Shown: piece after piece, positions 10,929-22,838 of the stretch
Layout: every line of letters begins with the position of its first letter
Numbering within the stretch: position 1 is the first letter of the stretch
Assembly: GCF_023159225.1 (NCBI RefSeq)
Contig: NC_063166.1
Coordinates: 46,679,149-46,743,148 of the forward strand
Length of the DNA stretch: 64,000 bases
From: Perognathus longimembris pacificus
Taxonomy: Eukaryota > Chordata > Mammalia > Rodentia > Heteromyidae
Reading direction: 5' to 3'
The notes under the pieces: model-generated
Database searches by the model: none
What the model saw: the letters and a program-made list of their open reading frames with translations, nothing else
What the model was told of the DNA's origin: nothing
Made by a program: the position numbers and the translations under genes

Positions 10929-11883
10929 TAACATGATATCATACTGATGAGTTTCAAAAGGATAATGCAAAATAAAATAACTTTTCTAGTTCACTGTCCC
11001 CAACCTAATCTCATCGAGTGGCTCAATGAATTTTCTGGTTTTGTAAACTGAGAAAAGATTGTGTCAAGAAGAGAACATGTGGTGTTTAATGTGAAAGCAA
11101 TGTCATGGGATGTGTTTCCTATTTTCTATGAGGTCTGTGGCCACATCTTCTGCTCAGATTTAGATAGGGAGCAGGTGGGTGGGGTGTGGTGTTGGAGAGA
11201 GGAGTGGTTTTGAAATGGCATACCAGGAAAGTAAAAAGGCCTGTGTACATCACTCAAGGCCAGCTGGATTGAGAGACACTTATAAACCAGTCTGCAGAGT
11301 GTGACGCTCTAATGTGGATGAATGAAGGTGAAAATTAAATTACTAATTGCACGAAGGAATGAAGTTGGGGTGAAATTAAAACCAGCAAATAAGAAAGAGA
11401 GAATTTTGAAACAATGAGATTTGAGCAAGAGCAAATGTATTGAGAATGATGGGACCCATGATGAAAATTGACAAGGTTTTTAGTAATAATCCTCAGGAGC
11501 ATGAAGTGTTTCTGAGATGCCAAACAAGATGAGTGAATGATTTGGGCTACAACATTGGTTGATGGCCGATTGTGATTTGGCTGAAGAACAGACAGACACA
11601 ATGAAATGTTAATCACAGAGCCCATATTTTGCAGTCAGGCATATTCTCCAAAATTACATTGACTTTACTGTATTTTTAAAAACTTCTTGAAAGAATATTG
11701 GGGGAGTCAGCTTTAGCTGTATGGTGATCTTACCTAGAATAGACTCTGTGTGAGGATGATAAGGAGTCAAATTATAATAAATAAAGCATGACAATTGAGA
11801 GGCATACCAGATAGATAGTCAGGAAGGATGAGGCTGAACAAAATCAAACAGTATTGCAAAGCAACTTATAAATGCATAAACAT
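10927..11883. other. Unassigned intergenic sequence
   Basis: Unique-looking. The 96-codon minus ORF at 11335-11625 has no domain signature and no supporting context. Confidence 0.45.
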
Positions 11884-11919
11884 ATGTATATATATATATA
11901 TATGTATACATATATATGC
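11884..11919. repeat. (TA)n tract
   Basis: Short alternating TA with 'atgtatac' interruptions. Confidence 0.85.
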
Positions 11920-12467
11920 AATAAGGTAAGGATTTGTTTGCATTTGGTCAACAAAGGCAGGCTTAGAGAAAGGGAATTCATTTTCAACAAAGAGATATTA
12001 ACTGTTACAACAACAGTTTTTTCATTTGCTTCATATATGTGAAATTTTAAAGCACATTTTTTAGCTTTTATGGACAAAAAATATATGCAATGTAAAATGG
12101 ACCATATTGACCATGTTAAAGTATCTTCCTATTCAGTAATTTTCAATATGTAATAATGTTGGACAGCCACAGCACTATTGACCCTCCCTCTTCATCATCT
12201 CATAAAGAAATTGTGCTCCACTAAGTCATTCTCCAATGCCCAGCCCCTGATATAGTATGTGTTTGACTTTATGGATTTCTCTATTCTAAACATTGCATTC
12301 AAATAGAACTACATGATATTCCATCTCTGTAGTCAATTTAATCCAATTCTGTTGCTAATGAATTAAAAAAAAAACTATATCTAGAACAATCTTGGCATGA
12401 ATGAGTCCTGAAATCCAAATGTGCTTCTGAATGAAAGGAACTCTAATAAACTATTTACCTGCACCAT

Positions 12468-12600
12468 AGTGAAGGAGTTCATGTATAAGTATTGTCTCAT
12501 TTAATCTACACAAAACCCTCAGAGATCACATTCATATTTTCAAGTAAAAGACAGGAATTGGAACATTATTCTGTTGGCAAGAAGTAACCTTTAACTCAAG
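12468..12600 (+). repeat. MIR-like relic
   Basis: 'attgtctcatttaatctaca', 'aaaaccctcagag' and 'gtaaaagacaggaattgg' fall in the order of the MIR core and 3' part. It is diverged, as expected for this ancient mammalian SINE. Assignment is by eye. Confidence 0.55.
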
Positions 12601-12604
12601 AACA

Positions 12605-12812
12605 TTTCAAATATTTTTTAATAGAACTTCAGGTCTCACACTGGCTAGGCAGGCACTCTACCCCCTGAGTCATTCCACTAGATTCTTGTGTCAGTTGGTT
12701 TTCACATAGGGTCTCTCACTTTGTGCCTAAACCAGTCAGAACTGTGATCCCTCCATTTGTGCCTCTTATGTCACTGAAATGACAGGAGAGCATCAGTTGC
12801 ACCCAGCTGTTG
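12605..12812 (-). repeat. B1-dID type dimeric SINE, old
   Basis: The plus strand reads 'ggctaggcaggcactctacc' (complement of an ID-like head) and then a degraded B1 complement ('catagggtctctcact', 'atgtcactgaaatgacagg'). The ID-type right monomer separates it from the B1-Geo copies. Confidence 0.6.
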
Positions 12813-13237
12813 TATGTCCCTCAATGCTGGGAAGACATGTTTGTGCCACAGTGGCCCAGTCACAGGTTGAGAAAGGTTTCTGTAATCTCTACACAGGAAT
12901 ATGGGCTGGAGCCACTAAACCCAACTACAATCACTAATATGTAAATATTACATAGTCCAATATTTCCAGTATTATGGATTGAAAATAATGGTAATTTTTG
13001 TTTCCAAATGTTTTTCAGTATCAATATAATAGGAGCAGAATTATTCAATGGCATCCATTTTCTATATGTTCAGGAGGAAAAAAAGACTTTCTTTACAAAA
13101 TTCAGAGATGTCTACAGACACAGCTCCCTTTTCTACTATAAAGTTAACATCAACTGTTATGTAATTAGTTACTGCTGTACACCAATTATGCTTATATTTT
13201 AAATATTAGTGGATTAAGCTGCTAAATGCAATACTAA

Positions 13238-13472
13238 GTACACTATTTTTGAGAACTACTAGGGCTTGAACTCAGAGTCTCACACTTGCGAGGTATTGAG
13301 CCATAAACTCAGCCTTTACTTTTATATTTTTCATTCTTCACTTTAGCTGTTTTACTGGTAGTGTTCCATATTTTTGTTCATTTTATTTGTCCAGGGAGTG
13401 CCTCAGTCTGCAATCCTTCTACTTACAGCTTCTTGTATACCTAAGACCACAGGCAACATGCCACACACCTGA
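13238..13472 (-). repeat. B1-dID type dimeric SINE, old
   Basis: The plus strand shows 'ctagggcttgaactcagagt', 'cacacttgcgaggtattgag' (ID-like complement) and then 'cttgtatacctaagaccaca' (B1 complement). Diverged, no clear target duplication. Confidence 0.6.
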
Positions 13473-13760
13473 GCTTATGAACCATGATAGCTTGAATCAC
13501 TATCTTCCTGATCTCCAATTTTTGGATGGCTTATTAGTCATCATGATTAGAAAATTATTCACTGGTTGCTTACTTACTTGTCAATATTATTCATTCATTT
13601 GGGTTTGCAAAGAAAGTAAGCCAAATTATTATTTCAGGAAAACTTGCATTCCTATAAATATATTTTCTGTAATTATTAGCTATTTAGAGACAATATAAAA
13701 TTAATTTCATTTAAATTTCTTTGTGACATCTACTAAAGCAACACTATTAAAAGTGATAAA

Positions 13761-13974
13761 GGGGGCTGGGGATATGGCCTAGTGGCGAAAGAGCTTGCCT
13801 TGTATACATGAGGCCCTGGGTTCGATTCCCCAGCACCACATATACAGAAAACGGCCAGAAGTGGTGCTGTGGCTCAAGTGGCAGAGTGCTAGCCTTGAGC
13901 AAAAAGGAAGCCAGGGACAGTGCTCAGGCCCTGAGTTCAAGGCCCAGGACTGGCCAAAAAAAAAAAAAAAAAAA
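13761..13974 (+). repeat. IDL-Geo SINE with target duplication
   Basis: A complete copy with A and B boxes and a pure A tail of about 24. The 12-bp flank 'aaaagtgataaa' occurs at 13749-13760 and 13975-13986. The homogeneous A tail suggests a relatively young insertion. Confidence 0.93.
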
Positions 13975-14149
13975 AAAAGTGATAAAAGCTTATGAATCAC
14001 TGTTAGCAACTTTACTTATTTTGCATTTTTTAACCACTATCCAATGATTATTGAGGATATGATCTGCTATTGTAGCAGTAAAATGTTTCCTTCTGAACAG
14101 ATCTATCTTTTATACATTATATTGACTTCAATCAGAACAAATAATTGCA

Positions 14150-14981
14150 GTGGATCTGGAATATGTGGTACATATACACAGTGGAATTCTTTTTTTTTTT
14201 TTTTTGCCAGTCCTGGGCCTTGGACTCAGGGCCTGAGCACTGTCCCTGGCTTCTTTTTGCTCAAGGCTATCACTCTGCCACTTGAGCCACAGCTCCACTT
14301 CTGGCCATTTTCTATATATATATGGTGCTGGGGAATTGAACCCAGGGCTTCATGTATATGAGTGGCAAGCACTCTTGCCACTAGGCCATATTCCCAGCCC
14401 CCTACACAGTGGAATTCTAAGGAAATGGAAGGGTTTGGGGGAAAAAACATACTAGGTGAAGTGAGCCAGACCCAAAGAAACATGGACTCTATGGTTTCCC
14501 TCATAGGGAATAATTAGTACAGGTTTAGGCTAGTCATCACAATAGCCCAATAGCTATGCCTTTATGAACACATAAGGTGATGCTAAGTGAAATGAACTCC
14601 ATGTTATGAAAACAAGTGTTACATCATTGTTGTAATTATTTTCAACATGCCATGTGAAACCGTACCTTTTTTTTTCTCTTGTATTCCCTTCCTGTGGTTT
14701 TACGCCTGCTATCACTATATCTGATCTTAGTACCCCGGATACTGTATATATGTGTATTAGAACTAGGGAAGGGAAAGGGAGTATCAAAATCAAGAGACAA
14801 AGGATAAAAAGACAAACGATTCCAAAAGCAATGCTTACAAAACCAAGAGAGGAAAAGGGGAGGAGGGGGAGGGGGGAAAATGAGGGAGGAAGTAACAAGT
14901 TGAACAAGAAATGTGCTCACTGCCTTACATATGAAGCTGTAACCCCTCTGTACATCACTTTGACAATAAATAAATAATTAG
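14150..14981 (+). mobile_element. 5'-truncated L1, ORF2 end and 3' UTR
   Basis: The piece begins in ORF2 codons equivalent to W-I-x-x-M-W-Y-I-Y-T-M-E-F, runs through the ORF2 stop and 3' UTR (including the G-rich block near 14850), and ends 'tgtacatcactttgacaata' plus (AAAT)n. An IDL-Geo SINE interrupts it at 14191-14403. ORFs reported antisense to the 3' UTR here are not genes. Confidence 0.9.
14191..14403 (-). repeat. IDL-Geo SINE nested in L1
   Basis: A complete minus-strand copy. The interrupted L1 sequence is duplicated exactly: 'acacagtggaattct' at 14176-14190 and 14404-14418. The SINE therefore postdates the host L1. Confidence 0.96.
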
Positions 14982-16610
14982 TGGCTTTTATATTTACTTA
15001 TTCTGGAAGTATGTATAGACTTTTGCATTATTTTCTATTGGACAGAATAATAAACAAAATAATAAATAAACATTCTCCAAATCTCACCAAACAAGAACCA
15101 AAAAAGAAGCGACAATTTAAAATTTTTAAATCTATACTCTCAGAACACTAAATATTTTTTCATGACCTCAATAAATGGCTCTCATAGTATAATGTTAATG
15201 CTTTAAATTCAAATCAACTGAGTACGCTCTTAGGAACTTCAGGGAAACAGAAAGCAGGAATACTTTGCAAACAGTAGCTCAAGCATAACACACAGACAGA
15301 TCTAGAAATGAGGCATTTCTGGGGAAGGCCTTAATCTATCAATCAGTCCACAGAACACAATCATAGCAACTCCATCTTCACCTGTCTGTCTAGTGCCATC
15401 AGAAAGAAAACATTTCAGCAAAATGAAAGTTTACCATCACCATTGAAGTTCTAATTGTTAAATGATAAGCATTTTTTACCTTCTCCCCACAAAAAGAAGG
15501 AAAAATAAGACTTCCCAAGGATTCTGTTCATTCTAAGAAATGGCAGATCTGACCTAGGCAAGGCTGTTTGTCTCTTTGCATTTGCAAAATCCTGTTTATA
15601 CCGTAGGTACTAGCTCTCTCTTTTTTTATTCCTGATTACATGAAACATGCAAATTTATGTTGATTTTCCCCATTCATGTTAAATAGAAACTTGGCAATTA
15701 TTATCCTAACAAGTGAAATTCTTACTTTTTATTCTCTTTTTAAAACAGTTTAATCATCAAAGTCTATGTCAATTTCAAATCTATCCCCTCTATGCTTTCT
15801 GAAAAATCTTTCTGTCAGCAGGGTTAAATTGGAGTTTCTTTTTAGAAAATAAATCAACAAAATGCCTGTGGCTGTATTACCTGTATAGAATGCAATTTGA
15901 TTTTTTAAAAGAATTATTGCTTTACTTATTTTGATAGGTATGTGAAACAAGTCAAAGTTCAGCCAACTATTTCCTGTTGAATATCCTACTCAATATTTTA
16001 TATAGCAATCATCTTTCATTTTTATATCACATGTTTGAGTCATTATGCAACCATTTCAGGAATACAATTCAAGCTCCAGCAAACCAAATTTCAGAGCTTG
16101 TATTAGATAAATGTGGCATGGTCCAGAGGAGCAGATGATAACCTTTCTCACCTTTCATGAGCATAAAATTTGTAGTGGTGACCACAAAAAAGTACAAGAA
16201 CATGTTATACATCATCTATGTTCAGGTCCTGGAAAAACTATGATAGAATACATGGATCAACAGGACATCGGAGACATTTTTCTTAAGATTTAAAGCATTT
16301 GATACCCTTCCCTCTTATTATGCCATCTTCATTCATAGCAACAAAATAATAGAAGGAATCTGAAAGGAAAGAAAAAGTGTGCTGTCAGCAGTCAATTGAA
16401 TTTAGTCCTACTGTTGCTCTGTTTCAGAGAGAAAATAAGTGGCTTTCATGAAATGCTTTATTTTACTCTGCTGCATATCACCGATTCAGTCAATATGCCT
16501 CATAAATTCTTCCCATCGGTCTGACTTTAATTTTGTAGGACCTTATGCTTGTACAGAACTTATTAAATGAAGTATAATTCTAATTGTTTTATCTCAATTG
16601 AATCACACAA
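14982..16610. other. Unassigned intergenic sequence
   Basis: AT-rich, no supported repeat or gene. ORFs at 15750-15950 and 16111-16293 are short, unique and without family signature. Confidence 0.45.
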
Positions 16611-16616
16611 CATCCC

Positions 16617-16745
16617 TTGTCTGAACCCAGTTAGAACATTGTTAACCATATTTTGAAGATGAGAGTTAATGTAAATTATTAGATCTTGTATCACATGGCC
16701 CACAGCTGAACTGAATGGAAGAAACCAGGGACTTCACTCAAGCTG
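16617..16745 (+). repeat. MIR-like relic
   Basis: 'accatattttgaagatgaga' followed by 'tcacatggcccacagctgaa' and 'gaaaccagggacttc' matches the order of MIR 3' half blocks (thin-out of gapped similarity by eye). Confidence 0.45.
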
Positions 16746-17259
16746 AGCAGAGATGGGATCGGTGCTGAGGACAGGTCTCCAGGCAGAACATGACAATTAG
16801 ATATGTGAGAGGCCAATAGATGAGTAGCCAACTGATGAGTAAAGTCTGTTCAGTCCCAACTGCAACAGGAAGTGTTTCCGCAGAGGCTCTTGCACAGTGC
16901 ACCATGAAGAAATGATGTGTAAATATGTAGGTGTTTCTCTCCAGTCCAGACAGGTATTGTATCTCTCTGGTATTGAGACCAGATTTAACAGAAGCATTGA
17001 GAACAGATTTCTCAAACACCCACAGTCATAAAAGCAGGATGCAAAATGGCAGCTTACTGTATCCCAGGAGATGAAATGTACAAGAGAAACTTTGATGTTC
17101 TGGAAGCAGACAGTTCAGGCATGACAACTGAGTCCCTGAAGCTAGGAAGCAAGATCTCTCAGTGAATTTGCTACGCTAGTTTTCAATGGTCTATCTGTCA
17201 ACCATGTTTCTCTGCTGCCTATCCAACTTCCCCATGGATCATTTTGTCATGCAGTTTTG

Positions 17260-17475
17260 ACTCTATAAAAGCTTTCAGTGGTTCCCAAGGAGCAGAGGCA
17301 CTCTGCTTAAGGCCCACATTCCTTAATAGGGTATTTTAAAACGTTTAAGAACTGAATACTATCCACCTTTCTCACTTTGTTTTCTTATAGCCCTTTTTAT
17401 TCAAGTACTACTTCATGCCTTAGGGGTTTTCATCACTCATTCTGTCTTCCTGCAAACCTTCTGCCCCCTTTACTG
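17260..17475 (+). repeat. Possible L2/ancient repeat relic
   Basis: 'gctttcagtggttcccaagg', 'aaggcccacattcc' and 'ctccttctgccccctt'-like blocks resemble the ancient L2-type 3' region, but divergence is high. The rest of 16746-18334 holds nothing I can name. Confidence 0.35.
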
Positions 17476-18334
17476 CTTGAAGGTACATGTAGCTTTTATC
17501 TGAAATCATTTGATTTTTATTTATCCCAACAAAGTGCCCAGTGTAAGCACTGTATGGAAATCTAGAGATATACAGATAAATAAGACCTCAGTTTTAGACG
17601 CTGACAGTGAGCCCATGGAGCAGCTTGAAGATAAAAGCTGAACCATTATAAATCAAGGTCATGGTGCATACCACAGATACTTCTTAAAAATTTCATTATG
17701 ACTCTCACACAAAAAACAGACATGAAAAGGATCAAAAGATTCTATTTTACTCATTAATTAGAGATGAAACTAATAAGGTAGTTTGGTTGATTGAGAGGTG
17801 ACTATCAAGAACTGAGGACTATGAAGAGGAGGAAGACGGGATAGCTAGATAGATGATACATACTTGCAGACATACATATATTGCTGTAACGGATTTGCAA
17901 ACAGGTAAAATTAGACTATCTCTTGAGTAGTAAATGCATGCTACCAGATACATTTACTTTGCATTTCCATGAACACAAATAATTTATAGCATTGTTTTCT
18001 TCATTTTTAAGAATTGTGAAATCTCTCAGAGATAATGAGAAGGGATATTAATCCTGATCGGTGAGCTAGACAGGATGTTCCCTTGTGCATTTCAGTCTTT
18101 CACAAAATTTCCTGCCGGCATTAAAGCAGGTGGAAGGGAAATGGTCATAAGAATTATGTCCCTAAACCAGGAAGAATAATAGTGAAATCGTCATTTGATG
18201 CCTTATGATCATGAGTGTAATTTTTCCGGTCAATGTGAGAATGAGGAACATTCAGCCCAACTTTGAGGATGAGAAAGAAGTGACATGGGTTTCCTGGTGA
18301 TAAGGTTAACAGATCTAAAAATGCTTCCTTGCTG

Positions 18335-18540
18335 AGCAATGATGGTTCACTCCTGAAATCCTAGCTACACAGGAAGCGGAGGATCATGGTTCAAAATCAG
18401 CCTAAGGAAAAAGGTCTATGAGATTCTTGTCTCCAATTAATAAGCAAACAGAGATGGAAGTGTTGTTCAAGTAGTAGATTGACAGCGTTGAGTGAAAAAG
18501 CTATAGAGATCAACCTCACTCCAGATCAAGCTCAATTACT
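18335..18540 (+). repeat. B1-Geo type dimeric SINE
   Basis: Head 'gatggttcactcctgaaatc', 'ggaggatcatggttcaaaat', linker 'gtctccaattaataag', then a Geo half ('gttcaagtagtagattgaca') that is strongly diverged. Confidence 0.7.
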
Positions 18541-18674
18541 GCCCCCTCCTGGTGAATATGGAATGGCTAAAGACCATGATCCTATTTACTTGTTTTAGGA
18601 ATGAAGACAGAAAAATGACAAAGGGAGCTGTCCTGAGCCCAGTCCAGCCTACAGAAATCATTTTCCCCTTACGT

Positions 18675-18832
18675 CAGTGGTTCTCACATTTGATTCAAGT
18701 ACAGCTGCAAGAACATCACCTGGGAACTCATTAAAGGTACAGATTCTCAGGCTTCAGTGCAGGTCAGCTGAATCAGAACTCTAGGGGCATGCCAAGCAAT
18801 CTGTTGTAAACTCACTAAGTGATGTCAATGCT
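18675..18832. mobile_element. MER5A-like hAT-Charlie MITE relic
   Basis: It starts with the hallmark terminus 'cagtggttctcac' and continues with 'aacatcacctgggaactc', 'cagattctcaggcttcag' and 'tgaatcagaactctaggg', in MER5A order. The matching far terminus is not preserved. A non-autonomous ancient DNA transposon. Confidence 0.7.
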
Positions 18833-19440
18833 CCTTTAAATTTGAAATCATTTTCTCAGAAAAAGTAGTAGATTGCTAGCTACCTGAAGATCAACAGAGA
18901 GACACTGAATTGAAGCTCCAAATGTCAAATGAGGAAATTAAATATTTCTACAGTTTTATAAGTATATACAGTGTAGTGCAAGCACATTCTTCTGGTTTCA
19001 GTAACTAAATTTACCTGCTCATCTATTCCTTCACTGAATCGCCAGGCTGGCTCAGGTGAGTATAGGGTGAAAATATTTGCTGAATGACTGAGTAAACGAC
19101 TTCCTCAAGATGAAAAGATAATATCAGCTATGAGATCAGAATTAGAATGTCTCAAGGCCTCAAAATTAAAATAAAAAGCAGTTTAATTCCCACGCATAAG
19201 AACTACAATTGTGTGAGTAGAAGCAAGGGTGCTGGAGCCTAGTTTTTCCAAAAAAAAAAAAAAAAGTAGAGTCTGAAGCAAAGATTCACTCATTCTCCAT
19301 ATAAAATGCCATATTATTAACTAGGTTACCTTTGCATTGCACACAGGAAATTTGCTAAGGAAGTACAATTTAGGTGATTGTATACATACACATAAACTAG
19401 CTAACCACATGAAGTAAAGGATACCCTGACTCAGGCAATA
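18833..19440. other. Unassigned intergenic sequence
   Basis: Contains an A17 run at about 19249-19265; otherwise nothing recognised. Confidence 0.5.
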
Positions 19441-19860
19441 CGGCTAAGGGCAGGTGAAGAGGAAAGGGGAAGGGGCTGTTCTCCCAGGCAGACCTAACAT
19501 TTCAGGTTTATTAGGGGAGGGGGAAGTGCAAACTGTGGGCCTGCATAAGATGGAGGTGCAGGGAGACAGAAAGGAAGGAAGAAAAGAAAAAGAGGAGGGG
19601 ACTGATGTTGAGCCAGATTATATGGGGAAAGACAGGAGGCGTGACCCCAGGGGATGCAGAAGTGGTCTCAGAGCCTGAGGAACCTCTCACTGTCTCAAAG
19701 AAGCAGGACCAGGGTGGGTTAGGAAATGGCTTCAACAGATAAGGAAGTGACCTCAGAGCCTGGGTCCTTTGCTGACTCACAGTCAGGTGATTGACAGTCA
19801 GGTGATTACTGGATTCAGGCAGGGGAAGGGAACAGAGGCTGGCTGGTCTCCCCGCAGACC
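19441..19860 (-). mobile_element. LTR-like block, family unknown
   Basis: On the minus strand a TATA-like 'ccatataatc' (complement of 19618-19627) lies about 110 bp before an AATAAA signal (complement of 19507-19512). Upstream are U3-like short repeats: a 15-bp tandem 'acagtcaggtgatt(g/a)' at 19779-19793 and 19794-19808, and an imperfect repeat 'cctcagagcctg' near 19670 and 19752. I could not find convincing TG...CA ends or a target duplication. ORFs on both strands here reflect purine-rich composition. Confidence 0.45.
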
Positions 19861-19899
19861 ACTTATTTTGGAAACAGATGGCTTCTTATGCTTTTACTA

Positions 19900-21062
19900 T
19901 GAAGGACAAAGCCAAAGTCCCTGATTTTAAGGCACAAAAAGATTTAGTAACTCTGATTAGGTGTAGGAATGCTGCAGACTTGATAATAAAGCCAGGGCTT
20001 ATTTATAAGTAAAATAACCCAAAGGCCCTAAAAATCAAAATAAGAATGTGTTGCCTGTGTACTGGATGCACAACCCCAAGGCCTGGATCATGAAACTCCT
20101 CATGGCTGCTTGGTTCCTCCAGTGCTTTATCCCAGAGATTAAGCTTTACCTGGCAGAGAAAAGCCTCCAGTACAAACTGCTTCTCATCATGGGTAATGCT
20201 GGAGGTCATGCTGTCGATCTGTCACATCATGGTATCCAGGTATAGTTCTTGCCACCAAATACCACATTGCACATTCAGCCCAGGGATCTAGGCATTATTT
20301 GTGCTTTAAAGGAGCTCTGCACACAAAATGCCCTGCAAAACCTGGTGGATGCTATGAACTTGGATGAAAACTTCTCGCTAAAGGTGTACTGGCATGACTA
20401 CAATATCGTATCATATCTACTAAATATTTAGAAGGCCATAAAGGAGATGAAGAGTGAAAGAGTTAATGCCAGCTGGACAAAAGTGTGGCCAGAAGTGGTC
20501 CACAGTGGTCCACATTATCTCCTGATGAAGCCCATCACTCTGCAGTAGCTAAGGCTGTGAAGCTGGCAAAACTACTGGGAGGAGATGGCTTCAGTGGTAG
20601 GACTCCTGATGATGTGAATGACCTGATCAATGTCCACTCACAACCACTGAGGACAAAGATATGATGGAGATGACAAAATCATCAAGTGAAGAAGATGAGG
20701 AACAACAGGAACTACAGGTTGGAGAAGAGGAAAAGGTTGCCTTAACACTTGATCATCTTTCAACCATAGCTAGCCTGGCCAAAGAACTTTAGCAAGTGGC
20801 TAAAAACTGGGACTCCAAGATGCTTCCCTCATTGCACTTCATAAACCCAATCAAGAGTGGCATGTGAGTTTATAAAAACCCTCTCACTCAGAAACAAAAG
20901 CACCTCCAGCAACTTCCCATAACTATGTTAATCACTTGGTTGAAGAGATCAGTTACACATATGCCCTTAACAGAAATAGAAGTTACGGCCCAGGATGAAG
21001 ATACTGCACCACCTGATGAAGTACCTGATGAAGCAATGCCTTCAGAAGAATTGTAATGCTCT
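19900..21062 (+). pseudogene. Tigger/pogo transposase fossil
   Basis: Translated pieces match the DDE domain of pogo/Tigger (TIGD-like) transposases. From about 19903: D-F-K-A-Q-K-D, then N-P-K-A-L-K-N, then L-P-V-Y-W, then K-A-W-I-M. At 20160-20230 comes the motif usually seen as L-L-x-D-N-A-P-G-H; here it reads LLIMGNAGGH, so the catalytic Asp is replaced. A stop (TAG 20243-20245) precedes PPNTT and IQPRDLGII. After the stop at 20429-20431 the frame shifts repeatedly, but an acidic tail and 'ASWTKVWPE' remain visible. It cannot encode an active enzyme. It is a remnant of an ancient mammalian DNA transposon, not a domesticated gene. Confidence 0.85.
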
Positions 21063-21322
21063 TCTTGGCCGTGCAGTGCATTCACCTCATCATCATCACC
21101 TTCATTGTCATCAGAACTGCACAACTACATAATTCATGATCTTCAACATTCAAGTTGTAGTACACTTCACTGGTGAGTACCCATATAGAATTATGTGTTA
21201 AAATTACATAAGTTTAAGAGGTAAATGGTGTTTAAGAGCAAATGAAGTGTTTGCAAGAGCATGGCAAAGGTCAGTAAGAGAGTGAGAAACATTTATAGGC
21301 CAGTGGGAAGGGTTTGTAAAGC

Positions 21323-21323
<1 letters not shown>

Positions 21324-21366
<43 letters not shown>
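21324..21366. repeat. (TA)n microsatellite
   Basis: About 21 TA units. It lies just 3' of the Tigger fossil, in sequence that may be the element's 3' end. Confidence 0.95.
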
Positions 21367-21373
<7 letters not shown>

Positions 21374-22838
21374 TGCTACTTCAAGGATTTTCACCTATCT
21401 CAGGGATCTCTGGGACATAATTCCTGATGGGTGAAGGATGACTGAAAACCATGTTTTCTTGACCCAGTCATTCACTCAGGGGCATTTGGTTTGATTCCAT
21501 ATCTGCGCTAAGGTTTAAAAAAAAAAAATTGACATGAACATGGCCATGCTAGTGGCTTTAGTGTGGCCTGGTCTGTGGTCATCTGGGTACATGCCAAGAA
21601 GTAGGATTGCTGGGTTACAGTGGAGTTCTATGTTAAGTCTTTTGAGGAACTGTCATACTGCTTTCCAGAGTGGTTGAGCAGTTTACACTCCCAATAACGG
21701 TATAGTAACATTTCCTTTTGGCCACATCCCCACCAGCATCTGTTGTTATTAGATTTCCTGATAATAGCCATTCCACCTGGGGCAAGGTGGAATCCCAATG
21801 TTGTTTTCATTTGCATTTCTTTTATGACTAGAGACATTGAACATCTCTTCATGTGTCTACTGGCCATTCTTATTTCTCCTTCAGAGAAGTCTCTCTTTAC
21901 GTATTTAGCCCACTTATTAATGGGGTTGTTCTTTCTTTGAGGGTTTGTTTTCAGAAGGCTTCATAATTTGAGTTCTAAGTATATTTTAGATATGAGGCCC
22001 TTCTCTGATGCATAGCTAATCAAGATATTTTTCCATTCTGTGGACTTTCTATTTATCTTGCTATGTCCTTTGCTATGTATAAACTCTTCAGTTTGTTGCA
22101 ATCCCATTTACTCTGTTTTTCCTTGATTTTCTTTGATTCTAGATCTTTGCTAAGGAAGATTTGACCTGTGCCTAGGAGCCCTGGTGTTTCCCCTATTCCT
22201 TTCTGTAATATTTTCATGGTACTAGCTCTTACATTGAGGTCTTTGACCCATTTGGAGTTGATTCTGGTGCTTGGTGATATATAAGGATCTAACTCCAGTT
22301 TTCTGCATATGTATAGCCAATGCTGCCAGCACCATTTGTTGAAGAGGCTGTCTTTCTTCCATCCTGTGTTTTTGGGTCCCTTATTAAATAATTAGGTGGC
22401 TATATGTCTGTGGTTCATTTCTGGGTCTTCAATTCTATTACATTAGTGCTCAGGGCTATTCTTTTGTCAATACCAAGCTCTTTTTTATAATACCATAGCT
22501 TTGTATTAGAGATTGATGGTTGGCAATGATATTCTTCCAGCATTGTTCTTCCTGCTAAGGATTGTTTTTGCTATTCAGGATCTTCTTGTATTTCATATGA
22601 ATTTTTGGACTACTTCTATATAATTGAAGAATGTTGTTGGTATTTTTACAGGTATTGCACTGAATTTGTAGCTAACCTAGAAGAGTATTGCCATTTTCAT
22701 GATGTAAATCCTTGCAATCCAGGAGAATGGGAGATTTTTCCAGTTCTTTAAATCTGCTTTAATTTCCTTTCATAGGTTTTGAAAGTTTTCATCATAGAGG
22801 TCCTTCACATCTTTGGTTAAGTTAATTCCTAGGTATTT

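Noticed and set aside
10760..10957. Cys-Val repeat protein
   Set aside because: Translation of a (CA)n microsatellite.
14554..14977. Overlapping ORFs of 92-117 codons on both strands
   Set aside because: They lie on the L1 3' UTR and appear again, antisense, in the other L1 copies.
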